A stretch of 64,000 nt of DNA from a bacterium (lineage in GTDB: Bacteria; JAMCPX01), in NCBI GenBank assembly GCA_021787665.1, contig JAJYLN010000004.1:1-64000 (forward strand). The letters are read 5' to 3'. Position 1 is the first letter of the stretch, and each line of letters starts with the position of its first letter. Both the position numbers and the translations under genes were made by a program. The notes beneath the pieces were generated by a model, which worked only from the letters and a program-made list of their open reading frames with translations, did no database searches and was not told the DNA's origin. Below, piece after piece: positions 51,464-61,373 of this stretch.

Positions 51464-52090
51464 TCACTTAGAATACAATTCAACGACGAGCTGCTCTTGG
51501 ACTGGCAGGCTGATGTCGGTCTTCTCCGGCAACGCCTTTACCGTCGCCTTCATGGCGGCAGGCTCAAGCTCGAGCCATCTTGGTATACCGACTTTCGAGC
51601 GGCTGCTCAGGGACGACTGAACATGGGGATTCGCCTTGGTCCGCTCTTTCAGCTCGATAACATTGCCAGCCTTTACAAGAAACGAAGCTACATCGACCTT
51701 CTTCCCGTCAACCAGCACACGGCCGTGATTGACGAGCTGCCTCGCACCGCTCCGCGATGAGGCAAACCCGAGGCTGTAGATCACGTTGTCCAGTCTCCTC
51801 TCGAGCATCGAGAGAAGCGCATCGCCTGTCTTGCCTTTGTGGATCGTCGCGTTTATGAATATCCTCTCGAACTGCCTCTCCGTTAAGCCGTACATGCGTC
51901 TCAGCTTCTGTTTTTCACGGAGCTGGACGCCGTACTCGGTCAATTTGTTCTTGTTATGACCGTGCGACCCCGGCGGGTAATTCCTCCGCTCTATGGCACA
52001 CTTTTCGGCATAACATCTGTTGCCTTTCAGAAAGAGTTTGATCCCCTCTCTTCTGCAAAGCTTGCATGATGCTTCGGTATATCGTGACAC
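51464..52090 (-). CDS. rpsD: Ribosomal protein S4 (uS4)
   Basis: A 208-residue 30S assembly protein. The start MSRYTEASCKLCRREGIKLF carries a CxxC pair, and a second cysteine pair follows (CYAEKCAIERR), so this is the zinc-binding type of S4. The S4 RNA-binding domain is at ARQLVNHGRVLVDGKKVDVA. Full length and in standard position. Confidence 0.97.
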   Translation of the reverse strand: MSRYTEASCKLCRREGIKLFLKGNRCYAEKCAIERRNYPPGSHGHNKNKLTEYGVQLREKQKLRRMYGLTERQFERIFINATIHKGKTGDALLSMLERRLDNVIYSLGFASSRSGARQLVNHGRVLVDGKKVDVASFLVKAGNVIELKERTKANPHVQSSLSSRSKVGIPRWLELEPAAMKATVKALPEKTDISLPVQEQLVVELYSK

Positions 52091-52105
52091 ATTCTCCTCC
52101 TTTAC

Positions 52106-52492
52106 CTAAACCCTTCTCTTCTTGGGCGGTCTGCACCCATTGTGCGGTATCGGTGTTACATCTTTGATAGCGAGTATTTTTATGCCTGTGCCCTGGATCG
52201 CCCTGATGGCGGACTCCCTCCCGGCCCCGGGGCCCTTTACATATATAACGATACTCTTCATACCGAGGTCCATCGCCTTTCTTGCCGCATCTTCGGCAGC
52301 CAGTTGGGCTGCAAACGGCGTACCCTTCTTGGAGCCCTTGAATCCCTTGATGCCCGCGCTCGACCATATTACCACATTGCCATCATCGTCCGTGATCGTC
52401 ACGATCGTGTTGTTGAAGGTCGACTGGATATGCACAATCCCGGAAGCTACGACTCTCTTTACCTTCTTTTTGGTTTTTCTTGGTGCTGCCAA
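52106..52492 (-). CDS. rpsK: Ribosomal protein S11 (uS11)
   Basis: A 128-residue protein with [40 protein letters not shown] and the C-terminal [13 protein letters not shown]. It binds the platform of the 30S subunit near helix 45. Ten bases separate it from rpsM. Confidence 0.97.
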   Translation of the reverse strand: MAAPRKTKKKVKRVVASGIVHIQSTFNNTIVTITDDDGNVVIWSSAGIKGFKGSKKGTPFAAQLAAEDAARKAMDLGMKSIVIYVKGPGAGRESAIRAIQGTGIKILAIKDVTPIPHNGCRPPKKRRV

Positions 52493-52502
52493 AACGTACC
52501 TC

Positions 52503-52889
52503 CTATTTCTTCAATTCCTTCTTTTTCAGACCGCCCACCGTCTGTCTCCTCGGACCTTTGCGCGTTCTGGCATTGGTGTGCGTCCTCTGTCCCCTCGTGG
52601 GAAGCCCTTTCTTGTGGCGCAGGCCCCGGTAGCTGTTTGTATCCATGAACCGCTTTATGTTCGTTTTCTCTTCTTTCTTTAAATCCCCGCCCACCTTATA
52701 TTTGTTCTCGATGATCCTCCGTATGATGGCCAGTTCATCTTCCGTCAATTCTCCTACCTTCTTGTTGTACCCTATGCCGGCCTCTTTGAGAATCTCGGTC
52801 GACAGGGCCCTCCCTATGCCGTAAATATAGGTAAGGGCGATCCATATGTTCTTGTTTTTCGGTAGGTCCAATCCCGCTATTCGTGCCAT
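52503..52889 (-). CDS. rpsM: Ribosomal protein S13 (uS13)
   Basis: A 128-residue protein starting [20 protein letters not shown]. The helix-two-turn-helix and the basic tail [20 protein letters not shown], which reaches tRNA in the P site, are present. First member of the alpha-operon set after rpmJ. Confidence 0.97.
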   Translation of the reverse strand: MARIAGLDLPKNKNIWIALTYIYGIGRALSTEILKEAGIGYNKKVGELTEDELAIIRRIIENKYKVGGDLKKEEKTNIKRFMDTNSYRGLRHKKGLPTRGQRTHTNARTRKGPRRQTVGGLKKKELKK

Positions 52890-52898
52890 AGATACCTC

Positions 52899-53012
52899 CT
52901 ATCCCTGCCTCTGTTTGTGCTTCGGGTTATCGCATATGACCCTTACCACGCCCTTTCTCCTTATTATTTTACATTTTATACATCTTTTTTTTACAGACGC
53001 GTGAACCTTCAT
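52899..53012 (-). CDS. rpmJ: Ribosomal protein L36 (bL36), too short for the ORF track
   Basis: Reading the minus strand from ATG 53012 gives 37 residues: [20 protein letters not shown], then [17 protein letters not shown] and a stop. The CxxC and C..H zinc ligands identify the zinc-binding form of L36. GGAGGAGAT precedes the start. Standard place between infA and rpsM. Confidence 0.97.
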   Translation of the reverse strand: MKVHASVKKRCIKCKIIRRKGVVRVICDNPKHKQRQG

Positions 53013-53033
53013 ATCTCCTCCAAAAGAGTTTCG

Positions 53034-53249
53034 TCAGCTTCGATACACGATCCTTCCCTTCGTGAGATCGTACGGAGACAGCTCGACGGTTACCTTGTCC
53101 CCTGCCAAAATCTTTATGTAATGCATACGCATCTTGCCGGAAATATGCGCAAGTATCTTATGCCCGTTGGACAACTCGACCCTGAACATCGCATTCGGGA
53201 GTGTCTCGAGGACCGTTCCCTCCACGAGGATAGCATCTTCCTTGGGCAT
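53034..53249 (-). CDS. infA: Translation initiation factor IF-1
   Basis: A 71-residue OB-fold protein with [20 protein letters not shown] and [20 protein letters not shown]. It blocks the ribosomal A site during initiation. One base separates it from map. Confidence 0.98.
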   Translation of the reverse strand: MPKEDAILVEGTVLETLPNAMFRVELSNGHKILAHISGKMRMHYIKILAGDKVTVELSPYDLTKGRIVYRS

Positions 53250-53250
53250 A

Positions 53251-54003
53251 TCAGTTCACCCCTGACAGCACGACGCCGTGTTCGTAATCGACCATAACGG
53301 TATGCTCGAAATGGGCCGACAACGCACCATCATATGTCCTGGCTGTCCACCCGTCCGGATCCAGCCTGACCCTGTAGTCCCCGACGTTTACCATCGGCTC
53401 CAGTGCGAACACCATTCCCCGCTCCAGTTTTATCCCTTTCCCGCGCTGTCCGAAGTTCGGTATCTGGGGGTCCTCGTGCAGGGCCCGTCCTATACCATGC
53501 CCCACGAAGTCCCTGACCACGGAGAAACCGCTGCCTTCTGCATGACTCTGTATTGCACTCGATATGTCATAGAGCCTGTTGCCCACCTTTGCTTCCCGAA
53601 TGCCCCGATACAGTGCTTCCTCCGTGACCGCCATGAGTTTCACGGCAAGTTCGCTCACAGGGGAAACAGGCACGGTCACGGCTGCATCGCCGAAGAATCC
53701 ATTGAGTTTGACGCCGAAATCGAGGCTTACGATGTCACCCTCCCGTATAACCCGCTGCGGAGAAGGTATGCCGTGGACTATCTCGTCATTGATCGATACG
53801 CAAATGCTCGCCGGATAGCCCCGGTACCCCTTGAACGCAGAGGTGGCATGGTACTTTCTCAATTTTTCTTCCGCCATGGTATCGATCTCTCCGGTATTCA
53901 GGCCCGGCCGTATCGTTGCCGTAAGCTCATCGAGTATATGCGCAACGATCTCCGATGCCCTGGATATTTTTTTTATCTCGTCCTCTGTCTTCACACTAAC
54001 CAT
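53251..54003 (-). CDS. map: Methionine aminopeptidase, type I
   Basis: A 250-residue metalloprotease that removes the initiator methionine. The metal ligands are visible in [19 protein letters not shown] (two Asp), [13 protein letters not shown] (His), ALEPMV (Glu) and the C-terminal [10 protein letters not shown] (Glu). It overlaps adk by eight bases. Confidence 0.97.
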   Translation of the reverse strand: MVSVKTEDEIKKISRASEIVAHILDELTATIRPGLNTGEIDTMAEEKLRKYHATSAFKGYRGYPASICVSINDEIVHGIPSPQRVIREGDIVSLDFGVKLNGFFGDAAVTVPVSPVSELAVKLMAVTEEALYRGIREAKVGNRLYDISSAIQSHAEGSGFSVVRDFVGHGIGRALHEDPQIPNFGQRGKGIKLERGMVFALEPMVNVGDYRVRLDPDGWTARTYDGALSAHFEHTVMVDYEHGVVLSGVN

Positions 54004-54661
54004 GAAATGCCTTTTCGATAATGGCAGTCACGTCGCTGTTGATACTCTCTATACTGCCGTCGGCACGGACGGTCTTCAGCAACCCTTTGTTTGCATAGTA
54101 TTCCGTCAGTGGAGCAGTCTTACTGTTGTACACCTTGAACCTTTCCCGTATGGTCGTCTCTTTGTCATCGTCTCTCTGATAAAGACTGCTGCCGCACTCA
54201 TTGCAGAGACCGTCTTTTAAAGGAGGTTCCGTAAGCATATTATAGATCTTGCCGCACTTGCTGCAAACCCTGCGAGCGGACAGCCGCGTGATGATGCTCT
54301 CCTCGTTTACTTTGAACTCGATCACGAGGAACCGATCGATGCCCAACTCCCTGAACTTTATTTCGAGGGCGTCGGCCTGTGCTACAGTCCGGGGAAAGCC
54401 ATCGAGAATAAACCCTTTACCCGCGTCTTTCCCTTGTAGCCTCTGCTCGAGCATGCTGATGACGAGCGAGTCCGGCACCAGTTCGCCCCTGTCCATATAC
54501 GCTTTTGCCTTTGTACCGAGATCCGAGGCATTCTTAACTTCCTGCCTCAGCATGTCCCCGGTAGCTATCTGTGGTATCCCGAACTTCCTGCTTATGATGC
54601 CTGCCTGGGTTCCCTTGCCCACTCCCGGGGGACCGATAAGTAATAGCCTTACCCTGGTCAT
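53996..54661 (-). CDS. adk: Adenylate kinase with zinc-type LID
   Basis: A 221-residue kinase that interconverts ATP, ADP and AMP. Walker A is GPPGVGKGTQ, the AMP-binding region is GFILDGFPRTVAQADAL, and the LID has CSKCGKIY with a second pair CNECG, a structural zinc site. The track start is 60 codons too early; ATG 54661 overlaps the secY stop in TAATG. Confidence 0.97.
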   Translation of the reverse strand: MTRVRLLLIGPPGVGKGTQAGIISRKFGIPQIATGDMLRQEVKNASDLGTKAKAYMDRGELVPDSLVISMLEQRLQGKDAGKGFILDGFPRTVAQADALEIKFRELGIDRFLVIEFKVNEESIITRLSARRVCSKCGKIYNMLTEPPLKDGLCNECGSSLYQRDDDKETTIRERFKVYNSKTAPLTEYYANKGLLKTVRADGSIESINSDVTAIIEKAFHG

Positions 54662-55971
54662 TACCACCTTCTCCCTTTCATTTTGGTGTTCTTCATCAAC
54701 CCATCGTAATTCCGCATGATAAGCTGGGACTCGATCTGCGCTATCGTATCGAGAGCGACCCCGACAACGATCAACAGGGAAGTTCCGCCGAAATAAAACG
54801 GTACGTTGAACCTGTTGATGAGTATGGTTGGCAGCACGCATACGGCGGCTAGGTAGAGCGCCCCTCCGACGGTGATCCTCGTCAGTATCCTGTCGATGTA
54901 GTCCGCTGTGCTCTTCCCCGGCCTTATGCCCGGGACATATCCTCCGTACTTCTTCAGGTTGTCGGCCACGTCAACGGGGTTATACGTGACTGCCGTATAG
55001 AAGAACGTAAAGAATATTATGAGCACGGCGTAGAAGGCGTTATAGATAAAGTTGCCGGGCATGAGATAGCCGCGTATATAGGAAAGCCACGGTATATTCG
55101 ACATGCTCGTAATGGTGGCCGGCACCATGAGGAGCGATGAGGCGAATATGGGGGGTATGACACCCGATGTGTTCACCTTCAGCGGCAGGAACGTCTCCTG
55201 TCCGCCGTACATCCTTCTGCCAACGATACGCTGGGCGTACTGTACCGGAACTTTTCTCTGTCCCAGCTCCACGAAAATGATGAATGCCACCACTAGGATC
55301 ATGAGCACGGTGAGGAACAGCAGCACAAGGAAATTCATCTCGCCGCTCTTTACGAGCCTGAATGTGTTGAATATCGCCGCCGGCATCCTTGCCACAATAC
55401 CGGCATAGATGATGAGCGATATACCGTTACCGATGCCCCGCTCCGTTATTTCCTCTCCGAGCCACATGAGCAATATGGTTCCCGTGGTCAGCGTTACCGT
55501 GCTGAGTATCCTGAACGAAAAACCCGGGTTGATGACGATCGAAGCGCCGCCGGGTGCATGCATACTCTCGAGGCCGTAGCTTATCACGAAACCCTGCACC
55601 AAACTTATCAGGACAGCCCCGTACCGTGTATACTGCGTGATCTTCTTCCTCCCGAGCTCTCCTTCCTTTTTCAGCTTGTCAAGGTACGGGAACACGGCCG
55701 TCAGCAGATCTATGATGATTGCGGCGGAAATGTACGGCATTATGCCCAGGGTGACAATTGAAAAATGTTCAAATGCCCCTCCGGTAAAAAGGTTGAACAT
55801 GCCAAACAGCGTACCCGTATGCTCGGTAAAGAAGGCGGTGAGGGCATGCGCATTGACACCGGGCGTAGGTATGGAGACACCCAGTCTGTACACCGTGAGC
55901 AGGAGAATCGTGATCAACAGTCTTTTTCTGAGTTCCGGTATCTTCGGTATATTTACGACGTTATCAAGCAA
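54661..55971 (-). CDS. secY: Protein translocase channel SecY
   Basis: A 436-residue protein with ten membrane segments, forming the Sec channel for exported and membrane proteins. Conserved stretches are RLGVSIPTPGVNAHAL, VELGQRKVPVQYAQRIVGR and VADNLKKYGGYVPGIRPGKS. Overlaps adk by one base and rplO by eight. Confidence 0.98.
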   Translation of the reverse strand: MLDNVVNIPKIPELRKRLLITILLLTVYRLGVSIPTPGVNAHALTAFFTEHTGTLFGMFNLFTGGAFEHFSIVTLGIMPYISAAIIIDLLTAVFPYLDKLKKEGELGRKKITQYTRYGAVLISLVQGFVISYGLESMHAPGGASIVINPGFSFRILSTVTLTTGTILLMWLGEEITERGIGNGISLIIYAGIVARMPAAIFNTFRLVKSGEMNFLVLLFLTVLMILVVAFIIFVELGQRKVPVQYAQRIVGRRMYGGQETFLPLKVNTSGVIPPIFASSLLMVPATITSMSNIPWLSYIRGYLMPGNFIYNAFYAVLIIFFTFFYTAVTYNPVDVADNLKKYGGYVPGIRPGKSTADYIDRILTRITVGGALYLAAVCVLPTILINRFNVPFYFGGTSLLIVVGVALDTIAQIESQLIMRNYDGLMKNTKMKGRRW

Positions 55972-56410
55972 CTGGAACTACCTCGACTTTACCGCCCGCG
56001 GATTCAATCTTGTTTCTGGCCACTCCGGAGAAACGGTTTGCGTGCACCGTCACCTTCTTGTGTATTTCACCATCACCGAGGACAACGACTGGCCTTTTCC
56101 CTTTGATCAGACCCTTTTTTACCATTTTTTCTATGGTAATCTCCTCGTTCTCGGAGAACGCCTCGAGCGCTTTTACGTGAACGACCTGAAACCCGACATG
56201 CCTCGTATTGACGAATCCATACTTGGGCACACGTCGCGTCAAAGGCATCTGACCGCCTTCAAAGTCCGGGGACACGCCTCCGCCGGACCTCGCGTTGTGT
56301 CCTTTGTGTCCCTTCCCGGCTGTCTTACCGAAACCAGAGCCGCTTCCCCTGCCAATCCTCTTTCTCTCGGTGATCATGCCTTCAGGTCTTTTTAACGTGG
56401 ATAAATTCAT
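55964..56410 (-). CDS. rplO: Ribosomal protein L15 (uL15)
   Basis: A 148-residue protein beginning MNLSTLKRPEGMITERKRIG with the Gly-rich RNA-binding extension SGFGKTAGKGHKGHNARSGG. Normally preceded by rpmD; here the gap to rpsE is only 14 bases, so L30 is absent. Confidence 0.97.
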   Translation of the reverse strand: MNLSTLKRPEGMITERKRIGRGSGSGFGKTAGKGHKGHNARSGGGVSPDFEGGQMPLTRRVPKYGFVNTRHVGFQVVHVKALEAFSENEEITIEKMVKKGLIKGKRPVVVLGDGEIHKKVTVHANRFSGVARNKIESAGGKVEVVPVA

Positions 56411-56424
56411 TCGTCACATCCTCT

Positions 56425-56946
56425 CTACTGTTCAGACGCCTCACGGTCATCGTTATCTGCGGTCTCCCCGTTTCCGTGGCTACTCATGGCATGCAAGTCC
56501 GGCAGGTTGGTGAGCGCGTTCATAGTCGCTTTCAACACGTTGTGCGGGTTGTGCGAGCCGAATATCTTTGCGACGACATCCTTGTATCCGGCGAGTTCAA
56601 GGACCGATCTGACGGCCCCCCCTGCTATAATGCCTGCACCCGTGGGAGCGGGCTTCAGGTAGACCAGACCGGCCCCGAATTTCCCGGTCACATGGTACGG
56701 AATCGTTCCGCCCTTCACCGGCACCGGGATCAAATTCTTTTTGGCCTTCTCCACACCCTTCCGTATCGAGTCCGGGACCTCGTTTGCCTTACCAAGACCA
56801 AACCCGACGAGGCCTTTGTGATTCCCCACCACCACAAGGGTGCTGAAGCTGAAGCGCTTGCCTCCTTTTACGACCTTGGCAACCCTGTTTATTTTTACTA
56901 TGTGTTCCTTGAATTCTTCAATGGAATTTGAATCCACCAAGCTCAT
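56425..56946 (-). CDS. rpsE: Ribosomal protein S5 (uS5)
   Basis: A 173-residue protein. The double-stranded-RNA-like part is [20 protein letters not shown], and the C-terminal part has [20 protein letters not shown]. It contributes to decoding accuracy and helicase activity of the 30S subunit. The acidic tail is lineage-specific. Confidence 0.97.
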   Translation of the reverse strand: MSLVDSNSIEEFKEHIVKINRVAKVVKGGKRFSFSTLVVVGNHKGLVGFGLGKANEVPDSIRKGVEKAKKNLIPVPVKGGTIPYHVTGKFGAGLVYLKPAPTGAGIIAGGAVRSVLELAGYKDVVAKIFGSHNPHNVLKATMNALTNLPDLHAMSSHGNGETADNDDREASEQ

Positions 56947-56954
56947 ACCTCCAT

Positions 56955-57323
56955 TTAAAATAGCAGACCCTTCTGTCTCGCCGTATCCGCAAACAGCTTT
57001 ATTTTACCGTGGTACTTATAGCCGTTCCTGTCAAAAACGACCTGTTTTATTCCCCTTTCAATCAATTCCTTGGCCACAAGCTGCCCCATCTTCTGTGCCG
57101 CTTGCTTGTTCTTTCTGCTCTTCAGGACTCCAAATTTTTTCTTGTCCAGTGTCGACAGAGAAAATATGGTGTGACCTTTCTCATCATCGACCAACTGCGC
57201 ATATAAGTTTTTCAGGCTCTTGTACACGACAAGCCTGGGCCTCGCCTCCGTACCCTGGAGCCGCTCTTTCGTTCTCAGCTTTCTGAAAATCCTGTTCTTA
57301 TTTCTACTGATGACTTTTATCAT
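56955..57323 (-). CDS. rplR: Ribosomal protein L18 (uL18)
   Basis: A 122-residue 5S-rRNA-binding protein, with [20 protein letters not shown] and [20 protein letters not shown]. Eight bases before rpsE, as usual. Confidence 0.97.
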   Translation of the reverse strand: MIKVISRNKNRIFRKLRTKERLQGTEARPRLVVYKSLKNLYAQLVDDEKGHTIFSLSTLDKKKFGVLKSRKNKQAAQKMGQLVAKELIERGIKQVVFDRNGYKYHGKIKLFADTARQKGLLF

Positions 57324-57344
57324 GGCACATCCTTTCTCCCGCGA

Positions 57345-57923
57345 TTACTTGGGCGCCCCGGCAGGTGCCCCCGCGCCTCCGGCACTCGCGGCCGACTTGC
57401 CGGGCTTGAGCTTGAGTACCTCGTTCACGAACCTGATGCCCTTGCCCTTGTACGAATCGGGCGGCTTAATAGCCCTTACCTTTGCCGCAAACAGGCCAAC
57501 GCTGTCCTTGTCCATGCCCGTTATGATGAGCTTCGTCTGCTTGTCTTCTACCTTGACTGCTATGCCTTCTGGTATCAGGACCTCTACCGGTGTGGTGAAG
57601 CCAACATTGAGGACGAGTGACTTGTTCTTCACTTCCGCTTTATAGCCAACGCCGAACAGCTCCATATCTTTTTCAAATCCCTCGGTCACGCCCTTGATCA
57701 TATTATTGATGAACGATGCATACATACCATGGAGCATCCGCACAGGCTTCTCATCGTTCTTCCTCGAAACGAGAATCCCGTCATTGGTTATAGCAAGACC
57801 GATATCTTCCGGTATGTGCTTCTCAAGTGTGCCCCTGGCTCCCTTTATCCTGATCACATTCGATTCCAGCTTTACCGTTATGCCGGACGATATCTTGATT
57901 GGTTTCCTTGCAAGTTTAGACAT
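57345..57923 (-). CDS. rplF: Ribosomal protein L6 (uL6)
   Basis: A 192-residue protein with the two L6 repeats; the signature PPDSYKGKGIRFVNEVLKLK is near the C-terminus. A Gly/Ala/Pro tail (SAGGAGAPAGAP) extends beyond the usual end of about 178 residues and is likely disordered. Confidence 0.97.
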   Translation of the reverse strand: MSKLARKPIKISSGITVKLESNVIRIKGARGTLEKHIPEDIGLAITNDGILVSRKNDEKPVRMLHGMYASFINNMIKGVTEGFEKDMELFGVGYKAEVKNKSLVLNVGFTTPVEVLIPEGIAVKVEDKQTKLIITGMDKDSVGLFAAKVRAIKPPDSYKGKGIRFVNEVLKLKPGKSAASAGGAGAPAGAPK

Positions 57924-57932
57924 CTTTCCTCC

Positions 57933-58331
57933 TTACCATACCACACACAGGAGTTCGCCACCGATCTTGGAGTCCCTCGCCTCTTTGTTGGACATTACCC
58001 CCTTCGGCGTGGACAGTATCGTAATGCCGTAATCGCTTTTCTGCCTCGTTATTCGTCGGTATCCGCTGTACTTCCTCAGGCTCGGCTTGCTCACCCTCTT
58101 AATGTCGTGTATGTACGGCTTTCCGTCCTTCCGGTACAAAAGGGTAATCATGAGTTTTGTCCTCCCATCGATCGTCGTCTGGTCGTAGGCGGCTATAAAC
58201 CCTTCCTGCTTTAACACCCTCAGGATATCGCTGTTCATATTGGACAACGGCACGAGGAGGTCCTTCTTCTTCCTGAGCTGGGCGTTCTTGATGGCAACCA
58301 GCAGATCTGATATTGAATCGGTAGTTTTCAT
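57933..58331 (-). CDS. rpsH: Ribosomal protein S8 (uS8)
   Basis: A 132-residue protein with DLLVAIKNAQLRKKKDLLVP and the C-terminal ILSTPKGVMSNKEARDSKIG that binds helix 21 of 16S rRNA. In E. coli S8 represses the spc operon; a similar control is possible here. Confidence 0.97.
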   Translation of the reverse strand: MKTTDSISDLLVAIKNAQLRKKKDLLVPLSNMNSDILRVLKQEGFIAAYDQTTIDGRTKLMITLLYRKDGKPYIHDIKRVSKPSLRKYSGYRRITRQKSDYGITILSTPKGVMSNKEARDSKIGGELLCVVW

Positions 58332-58343
58332 ACGATGAGTCCT

Positions 58344-58529
58344 TTACCAACTTGCCTTTACGACGCCGGGGATGTCTCCCTTCAGCGCCAGCTTTCTAAA
58401 ACATATCCTGCACATATTAAACCTGCCTATATAGCCCCGAGACCTGCCACAGATCGGACACCTGTTATATTTCCTTACCTTAAACTTCTTTGGTTTACCG
58501 GTCTTTACAATTAAGGATTTTTTTGCCAC
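58344..58529 (-). CDS. rpsZ: Ribosomal protein S14, zinc-binding type (uS14)
   Basis: A 61-residue short S14 with a four-cysteine zinc site ([20 protein letters not shown]). The start is GTG 58529, preceded by GGAGG with a seven-base spacing; the track start six codons earlier would put the ribosome-binding site inside the gene. The start [12 protein letters not shown] fits the family. Confidence 0.95.
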   Translation of the reverse strand: MAKKSLIVKTGKPKKFKVRKYNRCPICGRSRGYIGRFNMCRICFRKLALKGDIPGVVKASW

Positions 58530-58543
58530 TCGTATTCCTCCAA

Positions 58544-59083
58544 TCACTTGTTAAACGGCAGTCCAAACCATTCCAGCATGGCCTTCGACTCTTTGTCTGT
58601 CTTCGCTGTTGTAACGAAGGTGATGTTCATGCCCTTGACCTTATCGATCTTATCATAGCTTATCTCAGGGAACACGGTCTGTTCCGTAAGGCCAAGCGTA
58701 TAGTTGCCTCGCTTATCGAAGCCCGTTGACGATATGCCTTTAAAGTCCCTCACTCTTGGCAATGCTATGTTCACCAGCCTGTCGATGAATTCATACATCA
58801 TGTCGCCCCGCAGGGTGACCATGACACCTATAGGCGTGCCTTCCCTGAGCTTGAACGTCGATATAGACTTCTTCGCTTTCTTTATCACAGGCTTTTGTCC
58901 GGTTATCTGTCCCAGCTCGTTGACAGCGGTGTCTATCAGCTTCGGGTTTTCCTTCGCCGCACCAACGCCCATATTTATCACGACCTTTACCAGCGACGGG
59001 ACCTCGTACGGGTTTTTATATCCGAACTGCTCCGTCATTTTCTTTGTAATGTTTTTTCTATAATGATCTTTTAGCCGCGCCAT
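58544..59083 (-). CDS. rplE: Ribosomal protein L5 (uL5)
   Basis: A 179-residue protein with [40 protein letters not shown] and [20 protein letters not shown]. It binds 5S rRNA with L18. Confidence 0.98.
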   Translation of the reverse strand: MARLKDHYRKNITKKMTEQFGYKNPYEVPSLVKVVINMGVGAAKENPKLIDTAVNELGQITGQKPVIKKAKKSISTFKLREGTPIGVMVTLRGDMMYEFIDRLVNIALPRVRDFKGISSTGFDKRGNYTLGLTEQTVFPEISYDKIDKVKGMNITFVTTAKTDKESKAMLEWFGLPFNK

Positions 59084-59092
59084 ACTCCACCA

Positions 59093-59422
59093 TCATTCAA
59101 TGACTTCGTTACATTTCTTACAATACCGCACCTTGCTTCCATCATCGAGGAACCTGAATCCGACCCGTACTCCCCGATTGCAGTTCTTGCAGAACAACAG
59201 AACGTTCGAGACGGAGATCGGAAGGTTCTTCTCAACAATCCCCCCTGTTGGATTCGTATTGTTCGGCTTCGTATGTTTTTTTACGGTATGCACTTTCTCG
59301 ACTACTACGGTACCGAGCTCTGGATTCACGGTGATCACCTTACCGGTTTTGCCCCGATCGTTGCCAGCCGTTACCTTTACCGTGTCCCCCTTCTTTATGT
59401 ACAACGACATCTTTCCCCTCAT
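59093..59422 (-). CDS. rplX: Ribosomal protein L24 (uL24) with C-terminal zinc ribbon
   Basis: A 109-residue protein with the KOW motif [20 protein letters not shown]. Two cysteine pairs (CKNCNRG and CKKCNEV) near the C-terminus form a probable zinc ribbon. ATG 59422 overlaps the rplN stop in ATGA with GGAGG four bases upstream. ATG 59410 (MSLYIKKG), also with an AGGGG site, is an alternative. Confidence 0.95.
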   Translation of the reverse strand: MRGKMSLYIKKGDTVKVTAGNDRGKTGKVITVNPELGTVVVEKVHTVKKHTKPNNTNPTGGIVEKNLPISVSNVLLFCKNCNRGVRVGFRFLDDGSKVRYCKKCNEVIE

Positions 59423-59787
59423 AGTACCTCCGGAGCCAAGGAAATGATCTTCATGAACTTCTTCGCCCTCAATTCCCTCGCAACGGGCCCGAATATACGG
59501 GTCCCTATCGGCTCAAGCTGGGGGTTGAGCAGGACCACCGCGTTCGTATCGAAACGAATATAGCTCCCGTCCACCCGTCGCATCTCCTTCTTTGTCCTTA
59601 CGATGACGGCCTTGAGGACTTCGCCCTTCTTGACCTTGGCCGTCGGGGCCGCCTCTTTGACAGACACGACTATGATGTCCCCGATACTCGCGTACCTGCG
59701 CCGTGTCCCTCCGAGCACTTTGATACACGCAACCACCTTGGCGCCCGTGTTGTCGGCAACATTGAGCCTGGTACTCGACTGGATCAT
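59419..59787 (-). CDS. rplN: Ribosomal protein L14 (uL14)
   Basis: A 122-residue protein with [20 protein letters not shown] and [20 protein letters not shown]. It lies at the subunit interface of the 50S subunit. Overlaps both neighbours by four bases. Confidence 0.98.
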   Translation of the reverse strand: MIQSSTRLNVADNTGAKVVACIKVLGGTRRRYASIGDIIVVSVKEAAPTAKVKKGEVLKAVIVRTKKEMRRVDGSYIRFDTNAVVLLNPQLEPIGTRIFGPVARELRAKKFMKIISLAPEVL

Positions 59788-60065
59788 GCTGTCACCCCTT
59801 TATCCTCGCCCCCTCTGATAATCCTTGAAATCCTCCATCTCTTGTCTCTGCTCAGGGGCCCGCACAGCACTATTTCTACCGTGTCTCCCTTATGCGACTT
59901 GTTGTTCTCGTCGTGTGCCTTATACCTGACCTTCCTCTTTACAGGCTTGTCGTATTTTGGATGTCTCAGACGCTTCTCGACGATGATGACCCTTGTCTTG
60001 TCCATCCTGTCGCTGTCCACGATACCTATCATGGAAAAAGACTGATGTTTACTGTTTTCCGGCAT
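59784..60065 (-). CDS. rpsQ: Ribosomal protein S17 (uS17)
   Basis: A 93-residue OB-fold protein with [20 protein letters not shown] and [20 protein letters not shown]. The start is ATG 60065 ([10 protein letters not shown]) with GGAG ten bases upstream, overlapping rpmC by 17 bases; the track start eight codons earlier is possible but atypical. Confidence 0.95.
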   Translation of the reverse strand: MPENSKHQSFSMIGIVDSDRMDKTRVIIVEKRLRHPKYDKPVKRKVRYKAHDENNKSHKGDTVEIVLCGPLSRDKRWRISRIIRGGEDKGVTA

Positions 60066-60258
60066 GTGAGCCTTTCTCCTTCTCTGCAAGTATCGTCAAA
60101 TACCTTGCCAGATCCTTCTTCATAAACCTATACCCCCGGTAATCCTGGAGCTGCGCAGTCTTCACCTTCATCTTAAGGTTGAAGAGCTCTTTGCGTACAT
60201 TGTTAATTTTTTCTTTCAGCTCGTCCGCTGAAAACTCCCTTATCTCCGCGGGTTTCAT
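60049..60258 (-). CDS. rpmC: Ribosomal protein L29 (uL29)
   Basis: A 69-residue helical protein with [20 protein letters not shown] and the [11 protein letters not shown] signature of the second helix. It sits near the peptide exit tunnel. Overlaps rplP by four bases. Confidence 0.96.
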   Translation of the reverse strand: MKPAEIREFSADELKEKINNVRKELFNLKMKVKTAQLQDYRGYRFMKKDLARYLTILAEKEKGSHAGKQ

Positions 60259-60671
60259 TTTACGGTCTCCCTTTCGACTATCCTTGTCGCAAACGGCAGC
60301 TTATAGCTCGCACTCCTCAGGGCCTTGTATGCTGTTTCCTTTTCCATACCCTCCATCTCGTAGAGGATCCTGCCCGGCTTCACGATCGTTATCCATTCAA
60401 CAGGGTCGCCCTTACCCTTACCCATCCTCGTCTCGGCTGGTTTTTTCGTGAACGGCTTGTCAGGAAACACCCGTATCCATACCCTACCTGTCTTCTTTAT
60501 GAACCGGGCAATAGCTATCCTCGCTGCCTCGATCTGCTTTGCAGTCATATAGCCCCTGCCCAATGCCTGGAGGCCGATGTCTCCGAAGGCAAGCGTGCTT
60601 CCGCCTTTTGAGAGACCCTTCATCCTTCCCCTCTGTTGTTTCCTGTATTTGACTTTGCTCGGCATCAACAT
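60255..60671 (-). CDS. rplP: Ribosomal protein L16 (uL16)
   Basis: A 138-residue protein. The start [20 protein letters not shown] at 60671 is the canonical one; the track start three codons earlier is a GTG. Conserved [20 protein letters not shown] and [20 protein letters not shown] are present. Confidence 0.97.
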   Translation of the reverse strand: MLMPSKVKYRKQQRGRMKGLSKGGSTLAFGDIGLQALGRGYMTAKQIEAARIAIARFIKKTGRVWIRVFPDKPFTKKPAETRMGKGKGDPVEWITIVKPGRILYEMEGMEKETAYKALRSASYKLPFATRIVERETVK

Positions 60672-60692
60672 ATCGTCCACCCTTCGCTATCT

Positions 60693-61361
60693 CTAAACCG
60701 CGGCCTCGCTCTGTACATCCTGCTCCTCTTTCTTCTCGAGGACATCGCCCTTGAATATCCACACCTTAATGCCGATGACCCCGTACGTGGTAAAAGCCTC
60801 TGCGAGTCCGTAATCTATATCGGCTCTCAAGGTCTGCAGGGGCACTCTGCCCTCCCGGTACCATTCCGTCCTTGCAATCTCGGCGCCGGCGAGCCTGCCG
60901 GCTATCATTACCTTTATCCCCTTTGCACCGAACTTCTGAGCCGAGCTGATGGCCTTCTTCATGGCGCGTCTGTAGGATATCCTTCTGATGAGCTGTAATG
61001 CTATGTTCTCCGCAACGAGCTGGGCGTCGAGTTCCGGCTTGCGTATTTCAAAGAGGTTAACCGCAACTTCTCTTCCCGCCAGCATCTTCGACAGCTCCGC
61101 CTTCAGGGCCTCTATCTCGGCGCCTTTCTTCCCTATTATCAGTCCAACCCTCGCAGTGTGGATGTTGATCTTGATCTTATTTACCGCTCGCTCGATGATG
61201 ATGTTCGCTACCGCAGCGTGGTACAGTTTCTTCTTGAGAAAGTTCCGTATACGGTAATCCTCGTGGATAGCCGTCGCATAGTCCTTCTCCGCAAACCACC
61301 TTGAGTTCCAGTTTTTTATTATACCTATTCTAAATCCTACCGGATTTGTTTTTTGTCCCAA
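60693..61361 (-). CDS. rpsC: Ribosomal protein S3 (uS3)
   Basis: A 222-residue protein starting [20 protein letters not shown], with the KH domain [20 protein letters not shown]. It forms the mRNA entry site. Confidence 0.98.
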   Translation of the reverse strand: MGQKTNPVGFRIGIIKNWNSRWFAEKDYATAIHEDYRIRNFLKKKLYHAAVANIIIERAVNKIKINIHTARVGLIIGKKGAEIEALKAELSKMLAGREVAVNLFEIRKPELDAQLVAENIALQLIRRISYRRAMKKAISSAQKFGAKGIKVMIAGRLAGAEIARTEWYREGRVPLQTLRADIDYGLAEAFTTYGVIGIKVWIFKGDVLEKKEEQDVQSEAAV

Positions 61362-61373
61362 AACTGCTCTCCT

